A stretch of 53,980 nucleotides of DNA from a virus: IMG/VR virus record IMGVR_UViG_3300050821_016084, positions 1 through 53,980 of that record, one strand, 5' to 3'. The notes under the pieces were generated by a model. It was not told where the DNA came from and made no database searches. It saw only the letters and a program-made list of their open reading frames with translations. Positions within the stretch are counted from its first letter, which is position 1, and each line of letters opens with the position of its first letter. The translations under genes and the position numbers were made by a program. Positions 31,420 through 38,789 of the stretch are shown here, one piece after another.

Positions 31420-33134
31420 TACCGGACTGTTCGTCCTTTCTTGATGGTCTGTAATGCACGCATCGCATTTTCCTGTTCCGCTTTCTCAGCAATCTCCTTA
31501 GCACCGGGCCAACCAAGAGTAGTCAGCATAGTCTCGTTATCAATGACACCTGCCTGCTTCAGCATAATGGCTGATTTTCTGAGATTCTTAGCGCTCATAA
31601 CTTCTAAGCTTCCCGGATCAACCATAATGTTCCAGGAAGAGTAATCCTGGATGGGGGACCACTCGGTCATTGAGAACTCGCCCTCTTCCATGGTGGGGAA
31701 CTTCAGGCCACGCCGCTCACCAAAGAATTTGGCCAGCAAGTAGAAAACTAGCTCTGCTGTTTTCTGAGTAGAGCGTGCAGACATCCGCGCACGAAGTTTC
31801 GTAAGCTTAGAAGACTCTTCAATAGCCGATTCGTAGAGCTCGACCGAGAGGTTCCCAGCTCCGGGTTGTCCACCTCGGGCCCCAGAATAGCCCTGTAGTT
31901 CTGCTTGGGTAGCGAGCGCATATTTGATGTACTCCAAGTAGCTGGCTGGGAAAGCATTGGGAGTGATGAACTTGGGCTCCCCGTGGTTCATGTTGACGAC
32001 TTGGATCTCCCCAGGAAGTCCTCCGAATTTATCTGCATCAAGCCCGGAGCCATCGGGAAGTAACCAGATGCCGTTGTTACAACGATATGCGTTTTCAAAG
32101 GCCTGCGTAAGAGAACGCTCAGCAAACTCTTGTAGAGTGCGTGTGTAACGGATAGGAGGAGGAGCCCAAAAACCTTCCAGTTTGGGCAGACCCCAATAGG
32201 GTATGAATGGAAACTTTCTATGCGGTGTGGGATTATCCCCATCGTATAGGACATAGCCATCTCCGTCGATTGTAAGGCGTCCATTGGGGAACCTCAATTT
32301 AAACTTGGATGCAGATAAGAATTTGTCGGTGGACTTAGAGCCCGCTGCCTCTTTCACCTTTTCTGGAGTGGGATCTAAGGTGTAGCAGAAACGCACGTTG
32401 ACCAGGCCCGAGGATGGCACGCCCTTGGAGGCTGGCGCGCCTCCCATGCTGGTCATTGGACCGAATGGCATGGACATGGAAGGGACCGTGCCGCCTACTG
32501 GATTACGGGCAGATGGCCGGGGTGGTACCCGGAAGCCGGTGTCCGGCCAGCGCCGTCTGACTGCATCGAGCGTCATGGGCCGGGTATAGACCACGTATTC
32601 CCAAGTGTCATCTAAAGCTGTCGGATCGGGATCGAAGTCATCAGGATCAATCGCATCCAGCCATACTGAGCCCCTGCCGTTATAGGCAAAGGGATCTATC
32701 CCTGCTGCCAAGATGCCGGTGCCCCCGAAATTAGCCCATAACTGAGCCATCATGATGGAAAGGGAATACCATTCCTGCTTCCAGATGCCGCGATAGATGC
32801 GCTCCCGCTCACTATCCCGCTTGCCATCTTCTCCGGTGAGATAGATTACGGGAGTATTCTCGGAAAGCTCGGCAGTCTCTGACAACATAAACATTTGCAG
32901 CTGGGGAACATCGACATGAGGACGGAAGATTAAGGGACCGGTACCTTGGGCAGCATCGAGAGAATAGAAGTCCTTTACGTTACGGAACCAGTCGGGGCCT
33001 AAGAGATCACACTTAGCATCTTTGGCAATTCTCTGCAGAAGATCAATTTGCTGAATAATAGTGGGGCGCTCGTCAGAACCGGACTGGTTGGCCTTCATCG
33101 ACCAAGAGGGACCGGTCATGACAGCAGTGCTCAT
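31419..33134 (-). CDS. Portal protein
   Basis: A 571-aa protein following the terminase genes. N-terminal helices, then the portal-type block GIWKQEWYSLSIMMAQLWANFGGTGI (in two parts) and acidic WLDAIDPDDFDPDP, the clip-and-stem arrangement of portal proteins, and a C-terminal helical region (VELYESAIEESSKLTKL). It forms the DNA entry ring at one capsid vertex. ATG 33134 overlaps the preceding stop (ATGA). Confidence 0.88.
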   Translation of the reverse strand: MSTAVMTGPSWSMKANQSGSDERPTIIQQIDLLQRIAKDAKCDLLGPDWFRNVKDFYSLDAAQGTGPLIFRPHVDVPQLQMFMLSETAELSENTPVIYLTGEDGKRDSERERIYRGIWKQEWYSLSIMMAQLWANFGGTGILAAGIDPFAYNGRGSVWLDAIDPDDFDPDPTALDDTWEYVVYTRPMTLDAVRRRWPDTGFRVPPRPSARNPVGGTVPSMSMPFGPMTSMGGAPASKGVPSSGLVNVRFCYTLDPTPEKVKEAAGSKSTDKFLSASKFKLRFPNGRLTIDGDGYVLYDGDNPTPHRKFPFIPYWGLPKLEGFWAPPPIRYTRTLQEFAERSLTQAFENAYRCNNGIWLLPDGSGLDADKFGGLPGEIQVVNMNHGEPKFITPNAFPASYLEYIKYALATQAELQGYSGARGGQPGAGNLSVELYESAIEESSKLTKLRARMSARSTQKTAELVFYLLAKFFGERRGLKFPTMEEGEFSMTEWSPIQDYSSWNIMVDPGSLEVMSAKNLRKSAIMLKQAGVIDNETMLTTLGWPGAKEIAEKAEQENAMRALQTIKKGRTVR

Positions 33135-33577
33135 TGGAGCTTAGCTCCTTGGCCTGACAACCACTCTTCCAGATATTCCTGCGGAGATTGACCCGCATCG
33201 CCTTGCTGGCCCTTGAGCATCTCTTCAATGTTGGCTTCGGCTGAAATCAGATCTTTTAGGGAGACGGCAATGGGGCAAAGTATGCCAGCGTTCTCTGCTA
33301 AGGCCTGCTGCAACCACATCCAGGCAGCCACTTTTTCCTTTTTACGCTTGCTGGCAAATTCCGTGAAGATCTGGGAGAGGGCTTGCTGGGGAGTTATTGT
33401 CGTTCGTCCGGAGGGGGCATGTTGCCCACTACTGCCGCTCCCTGTTCGCGCCATTGGCGCAATTGATCGTCCCGCATCCGCTTCTCCATGGCTGCCAGAA
33501 TCTGGTCCTCCGTCATCACGCGGTGCTTCGAGGGCTCGGAGGATTGAGTCTGCGGTTGTGGGCTTGTTTGCGTCCAT
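33131..33577 (-). CDS. Hypothetical late protein with a large overlap
   Basis: A 148-aa protein from ATG 33577, which has AGGGG six bases upstream; a shorter start at ATG 33454 is possible. It would overlap the previous gene by 184 bases in another frame. The N-terminal 50 residues are Gly/Ser/Asp-rich, the rest helical (ALSQIFTEFASKRKKEKVAAW; ISAEANIEEMLKG). The helical part past the overlap is the surely coding portion; the strong ribosome site supports the long form. Confidence 0.62.
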   Translation of the reverse strand: MDANKPTTADSILRALEAPRDDGGPDSGSHGEADAGRSIAPMARTGSGSSGQHAPSGRTTITPQQALSQIFTEFASKRKKEKVAAWMWLQQALAENAGILCPIAVSLKDLISAEANIEEMLKGQQGDAGQSPQEYLEEWLSGQGAKLQ

Positions 33578-33813
33578 CCCGATCCCCTGACTTCGGCTAC
33601 TACCAGTGATGGTGAACCCGAGCGTAGCACTACCTGTTGGGCTGGTACGTCCCAGTCAATGAGCACTTTACCACCGGAATCTAATTTCTCCAAGGACTGT
33701 GCTGAAATCCGTAGTTCACCACCGGCCTGGTCAATGAGGCCCAGTATCAAAAGGGTGAGGTAGCTCTCCCGGGAGAGGGCTCCCTGGGTACGAGGGAAGG
33801 CGTTCATGATCAT
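33394..33813 (-). CDS. Hypothetical late protein
   Basis: A 139-aa protein. Residues 15-80 have an alpha/beta character (SYLTLLILGLIDQAGGELRIS; VLIDWDVPAQQVVLRSG), then a Gln/Pro/Ser linker, and a charged C-terminal helix (TEDQILAAMEKRMRDDQLRQW). The start codon overlaps the upstream stop as ATGA. Function unknown. Confidence 0.7.
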   Translation of the reverse strand: MIMNAFPRTQGALSRESYLTLLILGLIDQAGGELRISAQSLEKLDSGGKVLIDWDVPAQQVVLRSGSPSLVVAEVRGSGWTQTSPQPQTQSSEPSKHRVMTEDQILAAMEKRMRDDQLRQWREQGAAVVGNMPPPDERQ

Positions 33814-33820
33814 AGTCGGC
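33800..33820. repeat. Duplicated start-region motif, copy 1
   Basis: A 21-base segment here matches 34066-34086 with one mismatch. Both copies cover the stop of one late gene and the start (MIMNA) of the next, so the two small genes share a duplicated translation-start junction. Confidence 0.8.
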
Positions 33821-34079
33821 CAGCCTCCATGTTGTAAAAGGCACCGAGCGGCGTAAATCCATTACCACACCACATCTTCCCACCATAAAGTCCCCAAGCT
33901 TGCCAAAAATGTAGATACGGCATTTGCTTCATCAGTTCAGCACGCACCGGGCAAGCAGGCTGATTCGCGGGTTGGCTTAGCTTTATCATGCTGGTATCCA
34001 CACGGTCCCATTGATACTTGGCATATTCCAGCCACCATTTATCAATCAACTCCACTCCCGTCTCAGCGTTCATTATCAT
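33810..34079 (-). CDS. Small hypothetical late protein
   Basis: An 89-aa protein starting at ATG 34079, coupled to the stop of the micro-membrane gene (ATGA). Trp/Tyr-rich start (ELIDKWWLEYAKYQWDRVD), Cys and Gly-rich end (GGKMWCGNGFTPLGAFYN). Begins with MIMNA, exactly as the next gene does. No family recognised. Confidence 0.7.
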   Translation of the reverse strand: MIMNAETGVELIDKWWLEYAKYQWDRVDTSMIKLSQPANQPACPVRAELMKQMPYLHFWQAWGLYGGKMWCGNGFTPLGAFYNMEAGRL

Positions 34080-34086
34080 AGTCGGC
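34066..34086. repeat. Duplicated start-region motif, copy 2
   Basis: One mismatch to 33800-33820 over 21 bases. It carries the ATGA junction between the 36-aa membrane gene and the 89-aa gene. Confidence 0.8.
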
Positions 34087-34186
34087 TTCGCCTCACTGGC
34101 TTGCTATATATTATCCTTAATATTGCTACCCAAATTATTGCTAAAAAAATCACACCACCCAAGACCAACCCAAAATTCTCTATCAT
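34076..34186 (-). CDS. 36-aa single-span membrane protein
   Basis: ATG 34186 overlaps the terminase stop (ATGA) and the TGA stop overlaps the next ATG (ATGA), so it is coupled at both ends. Residues 7-25 are hydrophobic (LVLGGVIFLAIIWVAIL), followed by a basic tail (RIIYSKPVRRSRL). It fills the whole interval between two accepted genes. Membrane topology looks like a type III anchor; function is unknown. Confidence 0.6.
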   Translation of the reverse strand: MIENFGLVLGGVIFLAIIWVAILRIIYSKPVRRSRL

Positions 34187-35988
34187 AGCCAGCCTCGTTT
34201 CTTGGCTTCTTCATCATGGTCGTAGCGGTCACGGTCGCGCAGCAACTGCTTGTAGACCGCTGCTGTCACCGAGCCCAGATGCTCGAAGGTAGATTGCGGG
34301 TGGAGTTTCGATAAGGCCCGAGAATCGTGTTCGGCATCGGTAGATAGCTTGCTGGTGGCTCCCTCTAATCTTCTGGGGTGCCATTCAGATCTCGCAACAT
34401 TAGCGAGCATGGTGGCCATGAGAATATCGTCGTGACCAAAGGCAATTTCCCAGCGTTCCCAGGAATCCTTGCGGGTGGCCACATCCATCTGGCGCACTAC
34501 TTCTTCATCCCGAATGGTGATCATGCGATGGAGAATTGACTCCCGGTAGGTGATCAGCAGTCGCTCTCTTGAGCGGTAGGTGGTTTCCCAGCCATAGGTA
34601 CCACCCCGTTTGCCTGCCGTGAATCCGGGAGCCACTTTGTCGTCACGTGTGCCTCGCCAGCGATATAGGTTAGGGTAATGAAAATAGTCCCTAAGTCGCA
34701 TTTGACACCAGAGTCCAAGATTTCCGGTGAGCTCAATGCACAACATTCCTTTGTTGTAATAGTGACCAATATAGTGACACAGTCGGGCGAGGTATTCAGG
34801 GTCCACACGCTGTGCGTAGCGCAAAACTTGATGGCCAGTTTCCCCGTCGAGCCCGACGATAGCAGCAAAGTCTCCTTCATCTTTTCCCCGAGCGGCATCG
34901 ACGCCGAAGTAGTAACGGTGATCCTTAATAGGTGGCTCCCACTGGAAGACCGGGGAGACATCGTTGGGTTTGCAGTAGATATGGGAAGAAGTGGAAGAAG
35001 CCTCACCTGCAATCTCAACACGCTTGTAGGACTGGATGGTGTTGCGGGCAATAGCCATTTCTTCCCGGGTGAAAGCGGGCTCGCCGGTGGAAATAAAGGC
35101 CACGTCTGGCGTGACTGGAAATTCTTGGTCAAAGATTTCTACGTAGCCCCGGCAGGCTGGGGAATCAATGGTCATGCGTCGCCATGCGATTTGCTGAGAA
35201 GTGGCTTTGATGAGCTTACCGTCAATATTGATGCCCTCATGCATGAGCAGGCGTTCGTCATCGTCTTTAGGAGCATCCGGCACCGGGTGATCGTAGTCCA
35301 CACAAGTGGGATCAATCAGCCAAGAGAGAAAGATGGGAGTGAATTCCGTGTCGCCCCGTACACTGGCATTCCAGAACTCGTAGAAGACTTCACCGATTCC
35401 CGTTCTACCGTTAGCAGTAGTCTCAACTGCAATAATGGTGTCGTGAGATCTGGGGACTGTGGGAAGGAGAGCTGCAAAGGTACCCGAGCCGGGGTAGAAA
35501 GCGGCTTCTGAGCAATGCAGGTCTGTAAGCGACATGCCACGGCCACCTTCTACGTTGCCTGCGGTGGCGATAGAAAGAAAGGAATCACCGGTCGCGTGCG
35601 GGAAGGTGATCTTATGCTGGGTCATACCTTGGAGATTGAGAATGGACTTCAGAGGTTTCTGGCCAGTGAGGGCCTCGCATACTAGCGCCTTGGGAGTCTT
35701 GAACAATTCCTTCGAAGACTTGAAATCGTGAGTCGTGATTAAGGAATTCACTCCCGACTTGCCAGCACAGTGAACTGCCATGAGGGCATCGGTGTAGGTA
35801 GAGATGCCTTGGCGACGGGCCTTGAGAATCACTACCCGCATGGGCCGGTTGGCCAGGTGCTGTTTCTTGAGAGCAGTGTGGACCTTACGTTGCGAAGGAT
35901 TGAGACTGAAAGGGATGAGACGTTGGGTGAGTTTATCCCGGATGGGTAAACGAACCAGAAACTCTTCGGCGCGGTCTAGGTTAAACAT
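34183..35988 (-). CDS. Terminase large subunit
   Basis: A 601-aa protein. The ATPase half carries a Walker A variant (KARRQGIST, residues 56-64), Walker B with the catalytic glutamate (TDLHCSE, E161) and the coupling region VAVETTANG. The nuclease half carries GVDAARGKDEGDFAAIVG near residues 362-378, the RNase H-like first aspartate motif. It cuts and packages DNA into the prohead. It begins four bases after the stop of the probable small subunit gene (35992). Confidence 0.92.
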   Translation of the reverse strand: MFNLDRAEEFLVRLPIRDKLTQRLIPFSLNPSQRKVHTALKKQHLANRPMRVVILKARRQGISTYTDALMAVHCAGKSGVNSLITTHDFKSSKELFKTPKALVCEALTGQKPLKSILNLQGMTQHKITFPHATGDSFLSIATAGNVEGGRGMSLTDLHCSEAAFYPGSGTFAALLPTVPRSHDTIIAVETTANGRTGIGEVFYEFWNASVRGDTEFTPIFLSWLIDPTCVDYDHPVPDAPKDDDERLLMHEGINIDGKLIKATSQQIAWRRMTIDSPACRGYVEIFDQEFPVTPDVAFISTGEPAFTREEMAIARNTIQSYKRVEIAGEASSTSSHIYCKPNDVSPVFQWEPPIKDHRYYFGVDAARGKDEGDFAAIVGLDGETGHQVLRYAQRVDPEYLARLCHYIGHYYNKGMLCIELTGNLGLWCQMRLRDYFHYPNLYRWRGTRDDKVAPGFTAGKRGGTYGWETTYRSRERLLITYRESILHRMITIRDEEVVRQMDVATRKDSWERWEIAFGHDDILMATMLANVARSEWHPRRLEGATSKLSTDAEHDSRALSKLHPQSTFEHLGSVTAAVYKQLLRDRDRYDHDEEAKKRGWL

Positions 35989-35991
35989 AAG

Positions 35992-36537
35992 CTATGCTTG
36001 ATTGACCTGCTTCTGGCGAGGAGTGGAGCGGGCATGGCTGGGCATGTTGCGAGCCAGCAGGCAATTCTGACTGCAGTAATAAGAATTCTGAGGCATGTGA
36101 TGCTCGTCGCGTTCTGTCAATATCTGGAAGCCTCCAGACTTAGAGATATCAATCATGCGACCACAGGTCTTACAGAGGGCTCGGTGGGTGCCTGCTTCCA
36201 TCTGCTCCTGGCGTTGGCGGCGAGCCAGGGCTACGGCTGTTGAAGCAGCTGAAAGGGCATTAAGCAAGATGCCACAATCGGGGTAAGTGATGGTATCGAA
36301 TGGGATCTTTTCCAGTTGGTGGATTAAATCCTGAGGCGTGAAGGACGCACGCTTCACCACCTCTTCCACTGGCTTCATCTTGCGTGCCCGAGGAATCGGA
36401 GCCACCACCACATCATTGGCCACGGGATTAAGTTGAGTCTCAACTTCTGCTTGCGGTGCGGCTCGCTTGGCAGCCCGCAAAGCCCGCATTTTTTCGCCAA
36501 AGGCTTTCTTCTGGTCTTCAGTCCAGCTACGCGGCAT
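35992..36537 (-). CDS. Probable terminase small subunit with zinc finger
   Basis: A 181-aa protein immediately upstream of the large terminase. N-terminus: TEDQKKAFGEKMRALRAAKRA, a basic helix-like DNA-binding start; a helical region near 65-115; then a zinc finger with CKTCG (about 121-125) and YYCSQNC (about 152-158). It could recognise the packaging site. It is unlike the common HTH small terminases, so the name rests on gene order. Confidence 0.7.
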   Translation of the reverse strand: MPRSWTEDQKKAFGEKMRALRAAKRAAPQAEVETQLNPVANDVVVAPIPRARKMKPVEEVVKRASFTPQDLIHQLEKIPFDTITYPDCGILLNALSAASTAVALARRQRQEQMEAGTHRALCKTCGRMIDISKSGGFQILTERDEHHMPQNSYYCSQNCLLARNMPSHARSTPRQKQVNQA

Positions 36538-36691
36538 GGATTTTCTCCTTGGGCTTCTCAGAAGTTAGAAAGCAAACCGTGCCACACTTGCGGCAGTAAA
36601 CTTCGGTGATATCTACAAACTGATCAGTTACCGCCAAAGAAGTTTTCTGCATTTTTACCACGAAATCATGCTGATCGTCAGGACAAGCCAT
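36527..36691 (-). CDS. 54-aa zinc-ribbon protein
   Basis: ATG 36691 shares a base with the upstream TAA (TAATG). It carries a CRKCGTVC motif in the second half and a further cysteine at residue 3. The stop at 36527-36529 overlaps the next gene's start by 11 bases. Small zinc ribbons next to terminase genes are seen in other phages. Not found by length-limited callers. Confidence 0.62.
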   Translation of the reverse strand: MACPDDQHDFVVKMQKTSLAVTDQFVDITEVYCRKCGTVCFLTSEKPKEKIHAA

Positions 36692-36945
36692 TAACGTTCT
36701 CCTTTGGGTAGGGAATACTCTGGCCGGGATGACCAGAAGCGTTGGCGGGCGCGGATCTCTTCAATATCGCGCTCATACTTGGCTTGAATGGATTGCTCGC
36801 GGGTGGAGGGCTTGACGACTGCCCGGGTGGTGCCACAGCCGTGGGCGAATAACCAAGCCTCAGGGGTTTCTCCCAACAGAAACATAGTCTTGTCGCGTTG
36901 CGGGCAGTTGCCCCAGTGACACTTGGGAGCCTTTAGTTGTCTCAT
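36691..36945 (-). CDS. Small basic hypothetical protein
   Basis: An 84-aa protein starting at ATG 36945, whose ATG overlaps the preceding TGA (ATGA). It has a CHWGNC pair, a GETPEAWLFAHGCGTTR segment and an Arg/Glu-rich helical tail. A longer in-frame start at GTG 37089 exists but would overlap the 45-aa gene entirely, so the shorter start is preferred. Confidence 0.65.
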   Translation of the reverse strand: MRQLKAPKCHWGNCPQRDKTMFLLGETPEAWLFAHGCGTTRAVVKPSTREQSIQAKYERDIEEIRARQRFWSSRPEYSLPKGER

Positions 36946-37079
36946 TGAATCTCTCCATGCAGAAAGCGGCCCCGGGTGGTGCGGGGGAATTCCAAGGTGA
37001 ATCCCAGTAAGGTCAATCCCCAGAAATCCGGGGAGTAGAAGATTCCCAACATGGAGACTCCCCAGATACCCGGCGGCAT
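36942..37079 (-). CDS. 45-aa hypothetical protein
   Basis: ATG 37079 has GGAGGAG a few bases upstream. It is rich in aromatic and Gly residues (GIWGVSMLGIFYSPDFWG) and its stop shares bases with the next ATG. It lies between the glycosyltransferase gene and the small basic gene. No family recognised. Confidence 0.5.
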   Translation of the reverse strand: MPPGIWGVSMLGIFYSPDFWGLTLLGFTLEFPRTTRGRFLHGEIQ

Positions 37080-37092
37080 TCTCCTCCACTGG

Positions 37093-37908
37093 CTAATGAG
37101 TCTCACTGAGCGCCTCTTCGGTGGCAGCGTCGAGTACCTGCAATGATCCGGTGTAGTCCATGTAGCCAGAGTGAACAAGTTCCACCCAAGGGGCTGCATA
37201 AAGCTCGAATCCGGCAACCCGGGCCAGTTCCGAGAATCCCCAATCTTCGGAATGGTATTGTCTCGCACCACTGCCCAGAGGATAGCGCACATCCGGGCCA
37301 ATGGGAAAAAAGTCGTAGCCGGTGCGATTCTTAAATAGGGGCTCGTCACCAGAGTAGTCGAAGGTAATGGAGTCTCCTAGTTTGGTGATCATGGTCTCAA
37401 ACACCCGGCGCTGGATGCGAAGAAAGCCGGTTCCCAAGTGACGGACTTCGATAGGATGATCGAGGGAGAACTCACCGGGCTGAGACCAGTTCATCACTGG
37501 GATGAAGCCATAGTAGGGTAGCTGGTCGGGAACCACTCCTGCCTTGGAGGCTTGGATTATCCTCGACCAGTCCAGCTGCTTGCGGGGATAGACTCCCCCA
37601 ATGATAGGCTCAGGTGAAGCCACCAGAGAGAGAGCATCTTCAGTGGAAAATGAAATGTCAGAGTCGACAAATAAGAGGTCCGTGTCTTGGGTATCGAGGA
37701 AGTGGGCTACCAGCCGGTTGCGGGCGCGGGGAACAAGCGAATCGCAGCCCACATATTTCTGGCCCAGATGGATGCCACTCTTCATGCAGGAGAGCGAGAG
37801 ATTGAGTACTGACTGGAAGAATCCAAAGTGCAGCATGTTGCCGTAGAGGGGGGAGGCTAAAAAGATGCGATGCTGGCGGAGGACTTTCCAGTCAATGGCG
37901 GGTTTCAT
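37093..37908 (-). CDS. Glycosyltransferase, GT-A fold
   Basis: A 271-aa protein with the nucleotide-sugar metal motif DSD at residues 82-84 (LLFVDSDISF), a preceding VGCDSLVPRARNRLV block and IIGGVYPRKQLDW, which resemble phage and bacterial GT-A enzymes that read a NNT-style acceptor. It likely adds sugar to a phage or host surface component. It overlaps the next gene and belongs to the three-gene glycan cassette at 37093-40168. Confidence 0.82.
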   Translation of the reverse strand: MKPAIDWKVLRQHRIFLASPLYGNMLHFGFFQSVLNLSLSCMKSGIHLGQKYVGCDSLVPRARNRLVAHFLDTQDTDLLFVDSDISFSTEDALSLVASPEPIIGGVYPRKQLDWSRIIQASKAGVVPDQLPYYGFIPVMNWSQPGEFSLDHPIEVRHLGTGFLRIQRRVFETMITKLGDSITFDYSGDEPLFKNRTGYDFFPIGPDVRYPLGSGARQYHSEDWGFSELARVAGFELYAAPWVELVHSGYMDYTGSLQVLDAATEEALSETH

Positions 37909-38789
37909 GCGGCCTTCCCCAACTCTTGCTGCTGAGTTTCAATCGCGTACTGGGCTAGTCTTTCGGTAGTAGAAAAGCAAACAAACTTGAGATGGATTCT
38001 CCGGTGGAGCGACAACCACCTGGCCTTGCCTTCTTCCGTTTCCCAGAACCGGCCATCCAAGTGCATATAAGAGAGCGCTTCCATGAGCTCTGGCTTAGGC
38101 AGTTGCATGCAGGTAGTTGGGGGGCATTGATCCAAGTCCAAGAATAATGGTATGGCCCCGTTAGCCATGATCTCATAGTGGCGCAGGCAATCCCAACCAC
38201 CCTTTTTTACCGTGAAGGCAAATAACGATTGCGCGTAGTCGGAGTAGTAGTCACGCTCATTATTGTAGATGTAGGTGGAGCGGTCACGGGGGTCGATGAG
38301 AGCTCGCACCCGGATACGGGGCAGGCGTAGAGTGCCGATCTTCTCCTTGGGGATAGCGAAGTGAATGGGGAATATTCCCGGCAGTGATTCCGGTAGCTCG
38401 CGCTTGAAGTAGAGCCCGTGCTTGTGCAGATTGTAGAGTAAAGAGGATTGGTCTTCCCCGTCGATCAGTAAAATCTTTTCTCGCGGGTAGGTGGAGACCA
38501 CCAGGTCGAAATAGGGCTGGTAGCGCTGAATGGAGCCGTAGATGATGAGATCGAACTCCCGGGAGGCAATGCGATCCGGAATATGGTTGCGGTCAATGGG
38601 GATGTCAGGGAGCAGGCCGTAGAGAGTGAAACCCTTTCCATAAAGAGTAGAGATGGGGTAGCCCTGGTAGAGTGGGCCCACCTTCTGATGATCAATCACC
38701 TCATTCCCGTAGAGGGTGCGCAGCCCGTGCAGAAGCATGTCACACTGATAATCTGCCATCAGGCCAGGGGATAGAAATAGAATTCTCAT
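37905..38789 (-). CDS. Glycosyltransferase-like protein
   Basis: A 294-aa protein from ATG 38789, which overlaps the next stop (ATGA). The beginning MRILFLSPGLMADYQCD, an internal DLIIYGSIQRYQPYFDLVV and later HYEIMANGAIPLFLDLDQCP look like a GT-B or exostosin-like transferase that ends in a family-47 style EIMANGAIP helix. The acceptor is not known. Part of the glycan cassette; the whole cassette is transcribed with the terminase operon. Confidence 0.68.
   Translation of the reverse strand: MRILFLSPGLMADYQCDMLLHGLRTLYGNEVIDHQKVGPLYQGYPISTLYGKGFTLYGLLPDIPIDRNHIPDRIASREFDLIIYGSIQRYQPYFDLVVSTYPREKILLIDGEDQSSLLYNLHKHGLYFKRELPESLPGIFPIHFAIPKEKIGTLRLPRIRVRALIDPRDRSTYIYNNERDYYSDYAQSLFAFTVKKGGWDCLRHYEIMANGAIPLFLDLDQCPPTTCMQLPKPELMEALSYMHLDGRFWETEEGKARWLSLHRRIHLKFVCFSTTERLAQYAIETQQQELGKAA

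Noticed and set aside
34678-35511. 277-aa plus-strand frame
   Set aside because: It is the antisense shadow of the terminase gene; codon structure follows the minus strand.
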